46,792 nucleotides of DNA from Mycobacterium gordonae (GTDB lineage: Bacteria > Actinomycetota > Actinomycetes > Mycobacteriales > Mycobacteriaceae). This document shows positions 1-9,197 of this stretch, piece after piece. Location: positions 1-46,792 of the forward strand of contig NZ_LKTM01000327.1 of the NCBI RefSeq assembly GCF_001417955.2. The letters run 5' to 3'. Each line of letters begins with the position of its first letter. The stretch's first letter is position 1. The translations under genes were made by a program, and so were the position numbers. A model generated the notes under the pieces. It saw only the letters and a program-made list of their open reading frames with translations. It did not search any database and had not been told where the DNA came from.

Positions 1-1563
1 GCCGTTGGCTCCCGCGCCGCCGGAGGTGCCCGTCGTGGAGGGAGAAGCGCCGGCGGCAGGGGAGGCAGCGGGGGCCGCGGTGGAACGGGCGGCAACGGCA
101 CCACCGGCGCCAACGCGACGGCGCCGGGTGCCGACGGCCAGTCCGGCGGCGACGGCGGCCACGGCGGCGCCGGCGGGATCGGCGGCAGTGGAGGCGCGGG
201 TGGCACCGCCCTTTCTCCGTCCGGACACACCGGGGCCCGCGGCGCGGGTGGTAACGGTGGCGCCGGCGGCAACGGCGGAACGCCGGGCGACGGCGGGAAC
301 GGCACTGACGGCGTCGCCGGATTCAATAACGGTAACGGCGGCACCGGCGGCAATGGTGGCAACGCCGGCCTCGCCGGCACGGGCGGCACCGGGGGCTCCG
401 GGTCGACAAGCGGCGCCAACGGTGCGGCCGGACAGAGCATCGCCAACGGCGGCAACGGAGGCAAGGGCGGCAACGGTGCCGCGGGAACGACCGGCTCCTC
501 GCCATCGAGCTCCGGAGTGTCCGGCGGGGACGGCGGCTCCGGTGGGACCGGCGGTGACGGCGGCAATGGCGGTCACGGTGGAACCGACGGCGGTAACGGA
601 GGTCAGGGCGGGGCCGGCGGCAAAGGCGGCCCCGGCGGAAACGGTGGCAACGGAGTCAAGGGTTCCAACGCCAGCGTCCTGGGTGCCGACGGTCAGTCCG
701 GCGGGGACGGCGGAGCCGGCGGGTCCGGCGGTTCGGGTGGCAACGGCGGCAGCGGCGGCTCGGCCCTGGCTTCCTCCGGCCACAATGGGACCCGCGGGAC
801 CGGCGGGGCCGGCGGCAACGGTGGCGCCGGTGGCGCCCCGGGTGACGGCGGTAACGGCGCAAACGGCACCGTCACCACCAATAACGGCAACGGCGGCGCG
901 GGTGGCGCCGGCGGCGATGCGGGGGCCGGTGGCGCCGGCGGGGCCGGTGGAAAAGGCTCGACGACCGGCGCTGACGGGTTCGCCGGGTTGAGCACCGCAA
1001 GTGGCGGCAACGGCGGCAACGGGGGCAACGGCGCGAACGGAGCGGCGGGTGACCCGGCCGTGACACCCGGCGCGACCGGCGGCGCCGGAAGCAACGGCGG
1101 CGCCGGCGGCAGCGGTGGTGCCGGTGGTCACGGCGGCACCGACGGCGGCGACGGCGGCAACGGCGGCCGGGGCGGCAAGGGCGGCGACGGAGGCGTCGGG
1201 GGCACGGGTGCTCGCGGAGCCGACGGCGGCTCACCGGGTGCCGGCGGGCAGGCCGGCGGCAACGGGGGGTCCGGCGGCAACGGGGGCGCCGGCGGCGACG
1301 GCGGCCTCGGAGGCAAGGCGCTGTCGGCGGCCGGCAATGACGGCATCCGAGGAAATGGCGGCAACGGGGGTAACGGCGCGTCAGGCGGTGCGCCCGGCAA
1401 CGGCGGCAACGGCGCGACCGGGGCAACCTCTGTCACCGGCGCTCCCGGCGACGCCATCAACACCGGTGTCAATGGCGGCACCGGCGGCAACGGTGGCAAC
1501 GGTGGCAATGCGGGAACGGCGGGGACAGCCGGCAGCGGCGGCGCGGCTGAGCAGGGGCAGTGA
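1..1563 (+). repeat. Three in-register 555-bp (185-codon) modules inside the PGRS region
   Basis: Matching landmarks recur exactly 555 bp apart. The GAD/GAG landmark before QSGG or QAGG lies at 130, 685 and 1240; the SGH/SGHN/AGND landmark lies at about 220, 775 and 1330; HGGTDGG lies at about 571 and 1126. The third copy ends just before the frameshift and no fourth copy follows. This points to unequal crossing-over or slippage of a whole module, on top of the usual short PGRS repeats. Confidence 0.8.
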
Positions 1564-2911
1564 CGGAACCACCGGCAGCACCACCTTCAAGGGCGGTACT
1601 GGCGGCGCCGGCGGCGTCGGAGGTGCCGGCGGTGGCGCCGCCGGCACCGGCGGCGCCGGCGGTACCGGTGGCGGCGGCGGCCAGGGTGGCAGCGGAGTGG
1701 TCGGCGCGAATGGCGGTGACGGCGGCGCCGGTGGTCTGGGCGGCGGCAACATCGAAGGCTTCGGGGGCGCCGGCGGCGCGGGCGGCACCGGCGGCACCGG
1801 CGGCACGGGTACCAGCGGCACGAACGGCGCCGGCGGCACCGGCGGCATCGGCGGTCAGGGTGGCCAGGGCCGCGGCGGCCAGGGCGGCATCGGTGGCGAC
1901 GGCGGCACCGGCGGCAGCGGCCCCGGACCCGGCGGCGACGGAGGCGGCGGAGGCGCCGGGGGCAACTCGGCCTCCGGCGGTCGGGGCGGCGACGGTGGAA
2001 GCAGCACGGGCGGGCGTGGTGGCGACGGCGGCAACGGCGGGAACGCCGGCCAGAGCGACCTCGGCGCCCATGGCGCCAACGGCGGCGCCGGCGGAAACGG
2101 CGGCAGCAGTTCGGCCGCGAACGGCGGAAACGGCGGAAACGGCGGAAACGGCGCCGCCGGAGGCGGTTTCGGCTCCTCCGGTGGCGACGGCGGCACCGGG
2201 GGCAACGGCGGTGCCAGCCCGAACCACACCGGCGGCAACGCCGGCAACGGCGGCCAGGGCGGCGCCGGCAGCGACGGCGTGCAGAACCAGGAGGGCGGCG
2301 ACGGCGGGAACGGCGGTAACGGCGGAACCGGCGGAGACGGGTCCTTCGCCGGCAACGGCGGCGTCGGCGGCAATGCCGGACGGGGTGGCGACGCGGGCGA
2401 GAAGACCACGGGCGGATTCAGCTCACCGTCGGGCGGCCAAGGCGGCAAGGGCGGCAACGGCGGCTTTGCCGGTAACGGGGGCTACGACACGTCCGGCTTC
2501 GGCGGGGACGGCGGCCGAGGCGGCAACGGCGGCAAGGGCGCCGACAGCGGCACCGCCTTCTACGCCGGGCAGGGCGGCTTCGGCGGCGCCGGCGGTACCG
2601 GCGGCAACGGAGCCGCAGGTGGAAACGGCGGCGACGGCGGGGACGCCGGCAACGCCGGCAACGGCAGCGGCGGCACCACCGGTGGCACCGGTGGCGCAGG
2701 AGGCGACGGCGGACGCGGCGGACAAGGGCTGGTCAGCAACGGGCAAGGAGCCGGCGGCACCGGCGGCAACGGCGGCCGCGGCGGCAACGGCGGTGCCACC
2801 GGCAACGATCCCGGCGAGCAGGGCTCAAACGGCGGCACCGGGCACCCGGGCAACAACCAGGGTGCCGGCGGCGCAGGCGGCCGCGGAGGGGACGGCGGAA
2901 ACTCCGGCTGA
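1..2911 (+). CDS. PE_PGRS family protein, C-terminal PGRS part (5' end outside window, apparent frameshift)
   Basis: The translation is dominated by GGxGG, GGNGG and GGAGG repeats, the PGRS region of mycobacterial PE_PGRS surface or secreted proteins. The N-terminal PE domain would lie before base 1. From base 1 the glycine-rich frame is open to a TGA at 1561-1563. The same repeat pattern then continues in the next frame to the stop at 2909-2911. Dropping one G from the GGGG run at 1554-1557 would read AEQGSDGTTG and join the frames smoothly. So this is either a one-base insertion that disrupts the gene or a sequencing error in a homopolymer. The 5' part is built of 555-bp modules (see the repeat entry). 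The proline- and arginine-rich open frames on the other strand are artefacts of GC content. The family call is certain; whether the gene is intact is not. Confidence 0.88.
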
Positions 2912-2937
2912 CCGTCCTAGCGGGGAGCCATCCGGAC

Positions 2938-3690
2938 CTAGCGCGGCGCCATCCGGATGGCGCCGTCCAGGCGGATCACCTCGCCGTTGAGCATCGGGTT
3001 CTCGATGATGTGCACGGCCAGCGCGCCGTACTCGTCCGGGTCGCCCAGCCGCGCCGGATGCGGAACCTGCTTGCCCAGCGACTTCTGCGCCTCCTCGGGA
3101 AGCGAGCCCAGCAGCGGGGTCTTGAACAGCCCCGGCGCGATCGTCACCACCCGAATGAGTTCGCGCGAGAGGTCGCGGGCAATCGGCAGCGTCATACCCA
3201 CCACTCCGCCCTTGGAGGCGGAATAGGCGGCCTGGCCGATCTGCCCGTCGAACGCCGCGACCGACGCGGTGTTGACGATCACGCCCCGCTCTTCACCCAC
3301 CGGCTCCGTCTTGGCGATCCGCTCGGCCGCCAGGCGCAGCACGTTGAAGGTGCCGATCAGGTTGACCTCGACCACCTTCTTGAAGCCCTTGAGCGGGAAC
3401 GGTCCGTCCTTGGACAGGGTCTTGATGGCGTTTCCGATCCCGGCGCAGTTGACGTTGATGCGCACCGGGCCCAGAGACTCGGCCAGGTCCAGAGCCTTGG
3501 CAACCCCGTCCTCGTCGGTGACGTCGGTCTGCGCGAAATGCGCCCGGTCACCGAGCTCGGCGACCGCTTCCTCACCCCGCAGATCCAGCACCACGACCTG
3601 CGCCCCGGCATCGAGCAGCCGCTTCGTGGTGGCCAGGCCCAAGCCCGAAGCTCCCCCGGTGACGACTGCGACGGCGTCCCTGATCTCCAC
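2938..3690 (-). CDS. Short-chain dehydrogenase/reductase, 3-hydroxyacyl-CoA dehydrogenase type 2-like
   Basis: A 250-residue classical SDR. It has the Rossmann glycine motif TGGASGLG near residue 11, the NCAG motif, a catalytic Ser in the NTAS region and YSASKGG with the catalytic Tyr and Lys. Overall it resembles HSD10-type NAD-dependent 3-hydroxyacyl-CoA dehydrogenases, which oxidise 3-hydroxyacyl-CoA or hydroxysteroid substrates in the cytoplasm. It lies 44 bp downstream of mcr on the same strand, so co-transcription with the racemase is possible. The gap also holds an inverted repeat that could give it its own operator. From memory the pair matches Rv1144-Rv1143 of M. tuberculosis. The exact substrate cannot be read from the sequence. 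Confidence 0.88.
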   Translation of the reverse strand: MEIRDAVAVVTGGASGLGLATTKRLLDAGAQVVVLDLRGEEAVAELGDRAHFAQTDVTDEDGVAKALDLAESLGPVRINVNCAGIGNAIKTLSKDGPFPLKGFKKVVEVNLIGTFNVLRLAAERIAKTEPVGEERGVIVNTASVAAFDGQIGQAAYSASKGGVVGMTLPIARDLSRELIRVVTIAPGLFKTPLLGSLPEEAQKSLGKQVPHPARLGDPDEYGALAVHIIENPMLNGEVIRLDGAIRMAPR

Positions 3691-3712
3691 GCCAACTACC
3701 CCTTCCGTTCGC

Positions 3713-3728
3713 CCAACCTACTGGTTGG
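3713..3728. promoter_or_regulatory. Inverted repeat CCAACC-N4-GGTTGG upstream of the SDR gene
   Basis: Perfect 6-bp arms with a 4-bp spacer lie 23 bp before the SDR start, a position and size typical of TetR-type operators. Nearly the same sequence lies upstream of the thiolase gene at 13874-13889. The regulator is unknown. Confidence 0.5.
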
Positions 3729-3734
3729 TTGGGA

Positions 3735-4811
3735 CTATACCCAGTCCGTCAGCACCGCTTCGATGTCCCCCACCGCTTGCGCCGGGTGCGGCGTATCGGC
3801 CGGGGTGCGGGAGAAACGCGGGGCCGGCATCGGCTGCAGATGGCCGTTGACCTCGTACAACGTGTTGCGCTCGGCGATGTGTGGTTCGGTGTTGGCCTCG
3901 CCGAACGCCAGCACCGGTGTCACGCACGCGTCCGAGTCGGCGAACACCTTGGCCCAGTGGTCGCGGTCGCGGCTGCCGAACGCTTCGACCAGGAGCGCGC
4001 GCAACTCGGGCCAGCGTGCGACGTCGTTCTGCGGCGGCAGGCTGGCCGCGTCCAGTCCCAGGCCCTGAATCATCGCGGCGTAGAACTGCGGTTCGATGGC
4101 GCCGACGGCGACGTAACGGCCGTCGGCGCACTCGTAGGTGTCGTAGTAGGGCGCGCCGCCGTCGAGCATGTTGGTGCCGCGCGCATCCGTCCACAGGCCC
4201 GAGGCCCGCATCTGCCACATCATCTGCACCAGCACGCTGGAGCCGTCGACCATCGCCGCGTCGACAACCTGCCCCTTGCCCGACGTCTGCCGCTCCCACA
4301 GGGCAGACAGGATGCCGAGCAGCAGGAACATCGAGCCGCCACCGAAGTCGCCGGCCAGGTTCAGCGGCGGCACCGGCCGCTCCCCCGCCCGGCCGATGGA
4401 GTGCAGGATGCCGTTGAGCGAGATGTAGTTGATGTCGTGGCCGGCCTGCTGGCTGCGGGGACCGGTCTGGCCCCAGCCCGTCATCCGCCCGTAGATCAGG
4501 CGCTCGTTGACCTTTGCGCAGTCCGCGGGACCCAGACCGAGCCGCTCGGTGACCCCTGGGCGGTAACCCTCGATCAGCACGTCCGCCTTGGCAATCAGCT
4601 TGAGTACCAGGTCCCGGCCCTCGGCCGACTTCAGGTCGGCGGTGACGATGCGCCGGTTGCGGCTCATCGCGTCCTTGACCGGACCACTGGGACCGGGGCG
4701 GTCCACCCGGACCACATCGGCACCGAGGTCACCCAGGATCATGGCCGCGTGCGGGCCGGGCCCGATCCCCGCCAGTTCGACAACACGTAAACCACTCAGG
4801 GGACCCGCCAT
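3735..4811 (-). CDS. mcr: Alpha-methylacyl-CoA racemase (CoA-transferase family III)
   Basis: A 358-residue protein that interconverts (2R)- and (2S)-2-methylacyl-CoA esters, needed to degrade branched fatty acids and sterol side chains. The start at 4811 (MAGPLSGL) was chosen because it directly precedes the conserved GIGPGPHAAMILGDLGADVV segment; an upstream start at 4850 would add 13 unrelated residues. The catalytic residues of the characterised mycobacterial MCR (His126, Asp156, Glu241) are found here as His125 (AGHD), Asp155 (LAGD) and Glu240 (AIEP), each shifted by one. The gene is divergent from the crotonase gene across 86 bp. The SDR gene follows it. The assignment is strong. Confidence 0.93.
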   Translation of the reverse strand: MAGPLSGLRVVELAGIGPGPHAAMILGDLGADVVRVDRPGPSGPVKDAMSRNRRIVTADLKSAEGRDLVLKLIAKADVLIEGYRPGVTERLGLGPADCAKVNERLIYGRMTGWGQTGPRSQQAGHDINYISLNGILHSIGRAGERPVPPLNLAGDFGGGSMFLLLGILSALWERQTSGKGQVVDAAMVDGSSVLVQMMWQMRASGLWTDARGTNMLDGGAPYYDTYECADGRYVAVGAIEPQFYAAMIQGLGLDAASLPPQNDVARWPELRALLVEAFGSRDRDHWAKVFADSDACVTPVLAFGEANTEPHIAERNTLYEVNGHLQPMPAPRFSRTPADTPHPAQAVGDIEAVLTDWV

Positions 4812-4847
4812 GGGTGCACCGACCTTTCGTCCGCTCTGACGCCCTAA

Positions 4848-4857
4848 CAACCGGTTG
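4848..4857. promoter_or_regulatory. 10-bp palindrome CAACCGGTTG between mcr and the crotonase gene
   Basis: A perfect palindrome in the 86-bp divergent intergenic region. It uses the same CAACC/GGTTG half-sites as the repeats at 3713 and 13874, but with no spacer. It may be an operator for one or both genes. Confidence 0.35.
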
Positions 4858-4897
4858 ATTGCATCTTCGCAGACCCCCTTCCCCTAATGTGAATCGC

Positions 4898-5710
4898 ATG
4901 TCCAAATCCGGAATCGCCGCTCTCGCCCCCGTCGCGGGCCTCGACGTCGAGCTGACCGACGGCGTGCTGTCGTTGACGATCAACCGACCCGACAGCCTCA
5001 ACTCGCTGATCATCCCGGTCATCACCGGTCTCGCCGACGCGATGGAGGCCGCCGCCACCGATCCCGCGGTGCGGGTGGTCCGCCTCGGCGGCGCCGGTCG
5101 CGGCTTCAGTTCCGGAGCCGGCATCAGCGCCGACGACATGACCAGCGGCGGCGGGGTCCCGCCGGACGAGATCATCCTGGAGATCAACCGTCTGGTCCGG
5201 TCGATCACCGCGCTGCCGCGGCCCGTGGTTGCCGTCGTGCAGGGACCGGCGGCCGGCGTCGGCGTATCCATCGCCCTGTCCTGTGACGTCGTATTGGCTT
5301 CGGAGAAGGCGTTTTTCATGCTCGCGTTCACCAAGATCGGGTTGATGCCCGACGGCGGCGCGTCGGCTCTGGTGGCCGCCGCGGTCGGCCGGATCAGGGC
5401 CCTGCGGATGGCGTTGCTGCCCGAGCGGCTCACCGCGGCAGAGGCGCTGTCCTGGGGCCTGGTGAGCGCGGTCTATCCGGCCGACGACTTCGATGCCGAA
5501 GTGGACAAGGTGGTCTCGAGGTTGCTGACCGGCCCCGCCGTGGCGTTCGCCAAAACCAAGGCCGCGATCAACGCCGCCACCCTCACCGAACTCAATCCCA
5601 CTCTCGAGCGCGAGTTCGAGGGACAACGCGGCCTGTTGCAGGCGCCCGACTTCAAAGAGGGGACCCGAGCGTTCCAGGAACGTCGCGCTCCCAATTTCAC
5701 CGACTCCTGA
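4898..5710 (+). CDS. Crotonase-family protein, probable enoyl-CoA isomerase rather than hydratase
   Basis: A 270-residue crotonase fold with the oxyanion-hole segments SSGAG (near 71-75) and QGPAAGVG (115-122). The two catalytic glutamates of enoyl-CoA hydratases are absent: the segments read GVGVSIAL and AFTKIGL. Instead Asp152 lies in GLMPDGG, as in PaaG-type and dienoyl-CoA isomerase relatives, so double-bond isomerisation is more likely than hydration. ATG 4898 (MSKSG) is preferred over an upstream ATG at 4859 that overlaps the divergent promoter region. The gene is divergent from mcr, consistent with a role in unusual or branched acyl-CoA breakdown. In M. tuberculosis the crotonases near mcr are called echA10 and echA11; I cannot say which one this matches. 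Confidence 0.85.
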   Translation: MSKSGIAALAPVAGLDVELTDGVLSLTINRPDSLNSLIIPVITGLADAMEAAATDPAVRVVRLGGAGRGFSSGAGISADDMTSGGGVPPDEIILEINRLVRSITALPRPVVAVVQGPAAGVGVSIALSCDVVLASEKAFFMLAFTKIGLMPDGGASALVAAAVGRIRALRMALLPERLTAAEALSWGLVSAVYPADDFDAEVDKVVSRLLTGPAVAFAKTKAAINAATLTELNPTLEREFEGQRGLLQAPDFKEGTRAFQERRAPNFTDS

Positions 5711-5794
5711 GTTTCAGGATTACCAATCCGTTCTCGCGTCTACTCCGAATAATTGATCAACGTGAACGAACGGGGTGCTGTGCCGGCTGAATCG

Positions 5795-7165
5795 ATGCAT
5801 TGTTTGGTGACCGGAGCAACCGGTTACATCGGCGCCCGCCTGGTGCCGCGCCTTCTCGACGAGGGCCATCGCGTGCGCGCGCTGGCACGCAATCCCGGCA
5901 AGTTGGACGGTGTGCCGTGGCGGCCGGACGTCGAGGTGGCGCGCGGTGACCTCGGCGATGTCGATTCCCTCATCGAGGCGTTCGACGGGATCGACGTCGT
6001 CTACTACCTGGTGCACTCGATGGGCGGCGGCGCAAAGGATTTCGCCGCCGAGGAAGAACGAGCGGTGCGCAACGTCGTGACGGCCGCGCGCAGGGCCGGG
6101 GTGCGCCGCATCGTCTACCTGAGCGGCCTGCACCCGGAGGACAAAGAACTCTCCCCGCACCTGCGCTCGCGCAAGGCGGTGGGCGACCACTTGATCGAGT
6201 CCGGGATCGAGACCGTGGTGCTGCAGGCCGGCGTGGTCGTCGGGTCCGGCAGCGCCTCGTTCGAGATGATCCGGCACCTCACCGACCGGCTGCCGGTGAT
6301 GACCACCCCGAAGTGGGTGCACAACAAGATCCAGCCGATCGCGGTGCGCGACGTGCTGTACTACCTCGTCGCCGCCGCGACGGTGCCGGTGCCGTCGTCG
6401 CGCACCTGGGACATCGGCGGACCGGACGTGCTCGAGTACGGCGACATGATGCGGATCTACGCCGAGGTGGCGCGTCTGCACAAGCGCTACCTGATCGTGC
6501 TGCCGTTCCTGACGCCGACGATCGCGAGTCTGTGGGTGGGCACCGTGACGCCGATCCCGCCGGGGCTGGCGCGGCCGCTGATCGAGTCGCTGGAGTGTGA
6601 CGCCGTGATGCACAACTCCGACATCGATTCGATCATCGAACGACCTCCGGGCGGGCTGATGGGCTATCGGCGCGCGGTCGCCGTGGCCCTGAACCGGGCG
6701 TTCGCCGGCTTGCCGGATCCCACCTGGGACTCCCTGGAGTCCGAACCGGCCGAGCTGTTGCCCAGCGACCCGGACTGGGCCGGCGAGATCATCTTCAACG
6801 ACGTGCAGACCGCCACGACCTCGGCCGGGCCCGACGCGCTGTGGAAAGCGGCGGAGAGCGCCGCCAACCGGGGCCGGTGGTACTCGTTCCCGCTGGCGCC
6901 GCGCCGGCGCCACTCGGCGACCCGGTGGAGCGTTGCGGAGAGCGAGCCGGGCACTGAACTGCGGCTGCGGGCCGAGGTGCGCGCCCCGGGACAGGCGTGG
7001 CTGGAGGTGACGTCGACGCCCCGCCCGGACGGTGCCACCGAGTACCGGCAGCGGGCGATTTTCTACCCGCGCGGCATCCCGGGGCGGTTGTACTGGCTCC
7101 TGTTCCGCCCGCTGCACACCGCCGAGCTTCGTAAGCTGGCGCGCGACGTCGTGGCTGACCTGTAG
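5795..7165 (+). CDS. NAD(P)-binding SDR with C-terminal DUF2867-like domain
   Basis: About 456 residues from ATG 5795. The N-terminal half is an atypical or extended SDR with TGATGYIG near residue 6, followed by YYLVHSMGGG and RIVYLSG segments. The C-terminal part, ending in YRQRAIFYPRGIPGRLYW, resembles the DUF2867 domain seen in similar fusions, probably a lipid- or quinone-related ligand domain. In-frame TTG (5753) and GTG (5762) starts exist, but ATG 5795 lies directly before the Rossmann strand. None has a clear Shine-Dalgarno site. It is paralogous to the gene at 7888-9036 and its stop codon abuts the stop of the convergent CPBP gene. The reaction is unknown. Confidence 0.8.
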   Translation: MHCLVTGATGYIGARLVPRLLDEGHRVRALARNPGKLDGVPWRPDVEVARGDLGDVDSLIEAFDGIDVVYYLVHSMGGGAKDFAAEEERAVRNVVTAARRAGVRRIVYLSGLHPEDKELSPHLRSRKAVGDHLIESGIETVVLQAGVVVGSGSASFEMIRHLTDRLPVMTTPKWVHNKIQPIAVRDVLYYLVAAATVPVPSSRTWDIGGPDVLEYGDMMRIYAEVARLHKRYLIVLPFLTPTIASLWVGTVTPIPPGLARPLIESLECDAVMHNSDIDSIIERPPGGLMGYRRAVAVALNRAFAGLPDPTWDSLESEPAELLPSDPDWAGEIIFNDVQTATTSAGPDALWKAAESAANRGRWYSFPLAPRRRHSATRWSVAESEPGTELRLRAEVRAPGQAWLEVTSTPRPDGATEYRQRAIFYPRGIPGRLYWLLFRPLHTAELRKLARDVVADL

Positions 7166-7891
7166 CTACAGGACGCCGAACATCGGTGGCAGTGCCAGCA
7201 CCATGATCAGTCCCCAGACGAAGTGGGTCAGCATGGGGGCGAGGATGCCGCCGGTGGCGCGCCGCGACAACGCGTTGACGGTGCCCAGGATCACTCCGGC
7301 GAAGCCGAGCATCGGGTTCCCGCTGGCCATGGTCGCGGCGACGTACAACACCGTGGAGATGGCCACCGGATGGTGGCGGCCCAGCGCGGTGTAGAGGGCG
7401 CCGCGGAAGAACACCTCTTCGGTGACCCCGTTGACCACCGTGATCAGCACGATCAGCAGGAACGGTCCCTGGTGGGCGTACTGCAGCACGCGGGTGATCC
7501 ACTCGTCGATCGGCTGGATCTCGCGGACGATCAGGCCGCCGACCACGAAGATGCCGCCGAGGATGAGGCCGATCGTGGTGCCGGTGATGACCGGGCGCTG
7601 GTTGCGGCCGCGCCAGCAGATCCCACCCAGGTGGAGCGGGCCCGATGCGAACGCGCCGAGCAACCACACCGCCGCCAGCGACAGCGTCAGCCAGTAGAAG
7701 CTGGCCTCGCCGGGCCGGGTCCGCAGCGAGACACCCAGGATCGCGGCACCGAGCACCAGCGTGATCGCGACGACGATGCGGCGGCGCAGCACGACGCCCG
7801 GCGGTTCATGATGCGGCACGGCGACATTGACCATCGCGCGGCGAATCTCTTGGAAGGCGCTGGGGCGGTTGGGTGTGGCGGTTTGGGTCAT
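7166..7891 (-). CDS. CPBP family intramembrane glutamic/CAAX-type protease
   Basis: A 241-residue integral membrane protein with several hydrophobic helices (about 38-56, 66-82, 103-123, 143-156 and 195-235). It carries the hallmark EExxxR motif (Glu158-Glu159-Val-Phe-Phe-Arg163) and a later histidine in LTHFVWG (His223). These are the catalytic signatures of CPBP/Abi/CAAX-prenyl protease-type enzymes in the membrane. Its start overlaps the stop of the upstream SDR by 4 bp (ATGA), indicating translational coupling. Its stop is immediately next to that of the convergent gene. The substrate is not known. Confidence 0.87.
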   Translation of the reverse strand: MTQTATPNRPSAFQEIRRAMVNVAVPHHEPPGVVLRRRIVVAITLVLGAAILGVSLRTRPGEASFYWLTLSLAAVWLLGAFASGPLHLGGICWRGRNQRPVITGTTIGLILGGIFVVGGLIVREIQPIDEWITRVLQYAHQGPFLLIVLITVVNGVTEEVFFRGALYTALGRHHPVAISTVLYVAATMASGNPMLGFAGVILGTVNALSRRATGGILAPMLTHFVWGLIMVLALPPMFGVL

Positions 7892-9036
7892 GCCGTGCGG
7901 ATCCTCGGGGTGAGCGTTAGCAGGATGTCCAGGCTGGTACGCAACGCACCGGCAAGGGGGCCGGGGACGATGTTAACCAGTCGCAGGGTGGGCCGCACGA
8001 TCGGCGGCGTGACGGTCCGGGCGAGACGGCGGATCCGCAAGGCGTCGCCGCCCGCCCAGATCGGATCGGTGTCGGCGAGGTGATGGGGGTCGGCGAGCTC
8101 GCTGACCGGCCGGGGCGGGTGCTCGGTGTGACCGCTCAGGGCCAGCGAGATCGACTCGTCGATGCCGAGCAATCCGCCCAGCGGGTCCGGCACCTTGCCC
8201 TGCAGCCCGCTGCCCGACGCACGCATCGGATGGTCCAGCGACTCCACCAGGTCCCCCGCCAGGCTGCTGGGCACCGGGAGCGCTATCGCGGCGAACAGTG
8301 ACGCCATCGAGGTGTCGATGCCGGGCACGCGACACGCGGCGTGCCAGCGACCGGAGATACGGGCGTATCTCTTGAGCAGGTCCCGGTATGACGTGCTCTC
8401 CGGGCCGCTGATGTCGTAGGCGCCGGCCGGAACCACGTCCGGGTCGGCCGCGGCCACCAGGTAGTGCAGGACATCGCGGATGGAGATCGGGTCGAGGGGG
8501 TTATGCATCCAGCTCGGCATCGGCATGACCGGGAACCGGTCGCCGACGTAACGCAGGATCTCGAACGACGTCGACCCTGCCCCGATGATCAGGGCCGCCC
8601 CCAGCCACACCAGCTCCGGACCGTTCTCGACCATCAGAGACTCGGCCACCTCGGCCCGGCTGGTCAGGTGTTCGGACAGCTCTCCGTCGTCGGGCACGAA
8701 TCCACCCAGGTAGACGATCCGGCGGACGCCGGCATCGCGGGCCGCCGCGGCGACGTTGGCGGCGGCGGCGTTGTCGGCCTCGCGGAAGTTGGCCTGGCCG
8801 ATCCCGTGCACCAGGTAATACACCACCTCGACCTGCCCGGCCGCCTCGAAGGCCGCGCGTACCGACGCGGGATCCGCCGCGTCCAGCTTGACCGTTTTAA
8901 CGTCGTCCGACCATCCAAAGCGCTTGAGGCTATTAGGATTTCGGCTGGCGGCCACCACCTCGTGGTCGTCCGCCAGCAGCGCCGTGACCAGGCGTGAACC
9001 CACATAGCCAGTGGCGCCTGTCACCAGAATCCGCAT
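7888..9036 (-). CDS. NAD(P)-binding SDR (nucleoside-diphosphate-sugar epimerase type)
   Basis: A 382-residue protein starting MRILVTGATGYVG, an atypical SDR dinucleotide-binding motif. It aligns by eye along its whole N-terminal half with the gene at 5795-7165 (shared YYLVHG, GVRRIVYLGG, ELSEHL and SFEILR segments), but lacks most of the DUF2867-like tail. It is translationally coupled to the CPBP protease gene and divergent from the type III PKS gene. A redox role on a lipid, sugar or quinone substrate is plausible but unproven. Confidence 0.82.
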   Translation of the reverse strand: MRILVTGATGYVGSRLVTALLADDHEVVAASRNPNSLKRFGWSDDVKTVKLDAADPASVRAAFEAAGQVEVVYYLVHGIGQANFREADNAAAANVAAAARDAGVRRIVYLGGFVPDDGELSEHLTSRAEVAESLMVENGPELVWLGAALIIGAGSTSFEILRYVGDRFPVMPMPSWMHNPLDPISIRDVLHYLVAAADPDVVPAGAYDISGPESTSYRDLLKRYARISGRWHAACRVPGIDTSMASLFAAIALPVPSSLAGDLVESLDHPMRASGSGLQGKVPDPLGGLLGIDESISLALSGHTEHPPRPVSELADPHHLADTDPIWAGGDALRIRRLARTVTPPIVRPTLRLVNIVPGPLAGALRTSLDILLTLTPRIRTA

Positions 9037-9197
9037 GTTTCCAACCTAACTGTCGCGTTCGGGGACCCTCAAAGGGCCAAAAGCCCCACGTTGCAGGGCA
9101 AGTGTCCCCAGTCAGGTACCCCAACCGGGGCGTCGGCAAATCGGTGCAGGTCAACCCCTTGGTGAACCGCCCCCGCGGCGACACCGTGACTCGCTAC

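Noticed and set aside
693..1848. Long proline-rich open frames on the minus strand opposite the PGRS region
   Set aside because: They are the complement of GGC-rich repeats (Pro-Pro-Leu patterns) and have no independent start signals or domain content.
3010..4068. 352-codon + strand frame across the SDR and mcr genes
   Set aside because: It lies opposite two well-supported genes, crosses their intergenic operator and shows no family motif.
5720..7117. 465-codon minus-strand open frame opposite the SDR/DUF2867 gene
   Set aside because: It is Arg/His/Gln-rich with no motifs; the + strand has a clear Rossmann protein. It is a GC-driven shadow.
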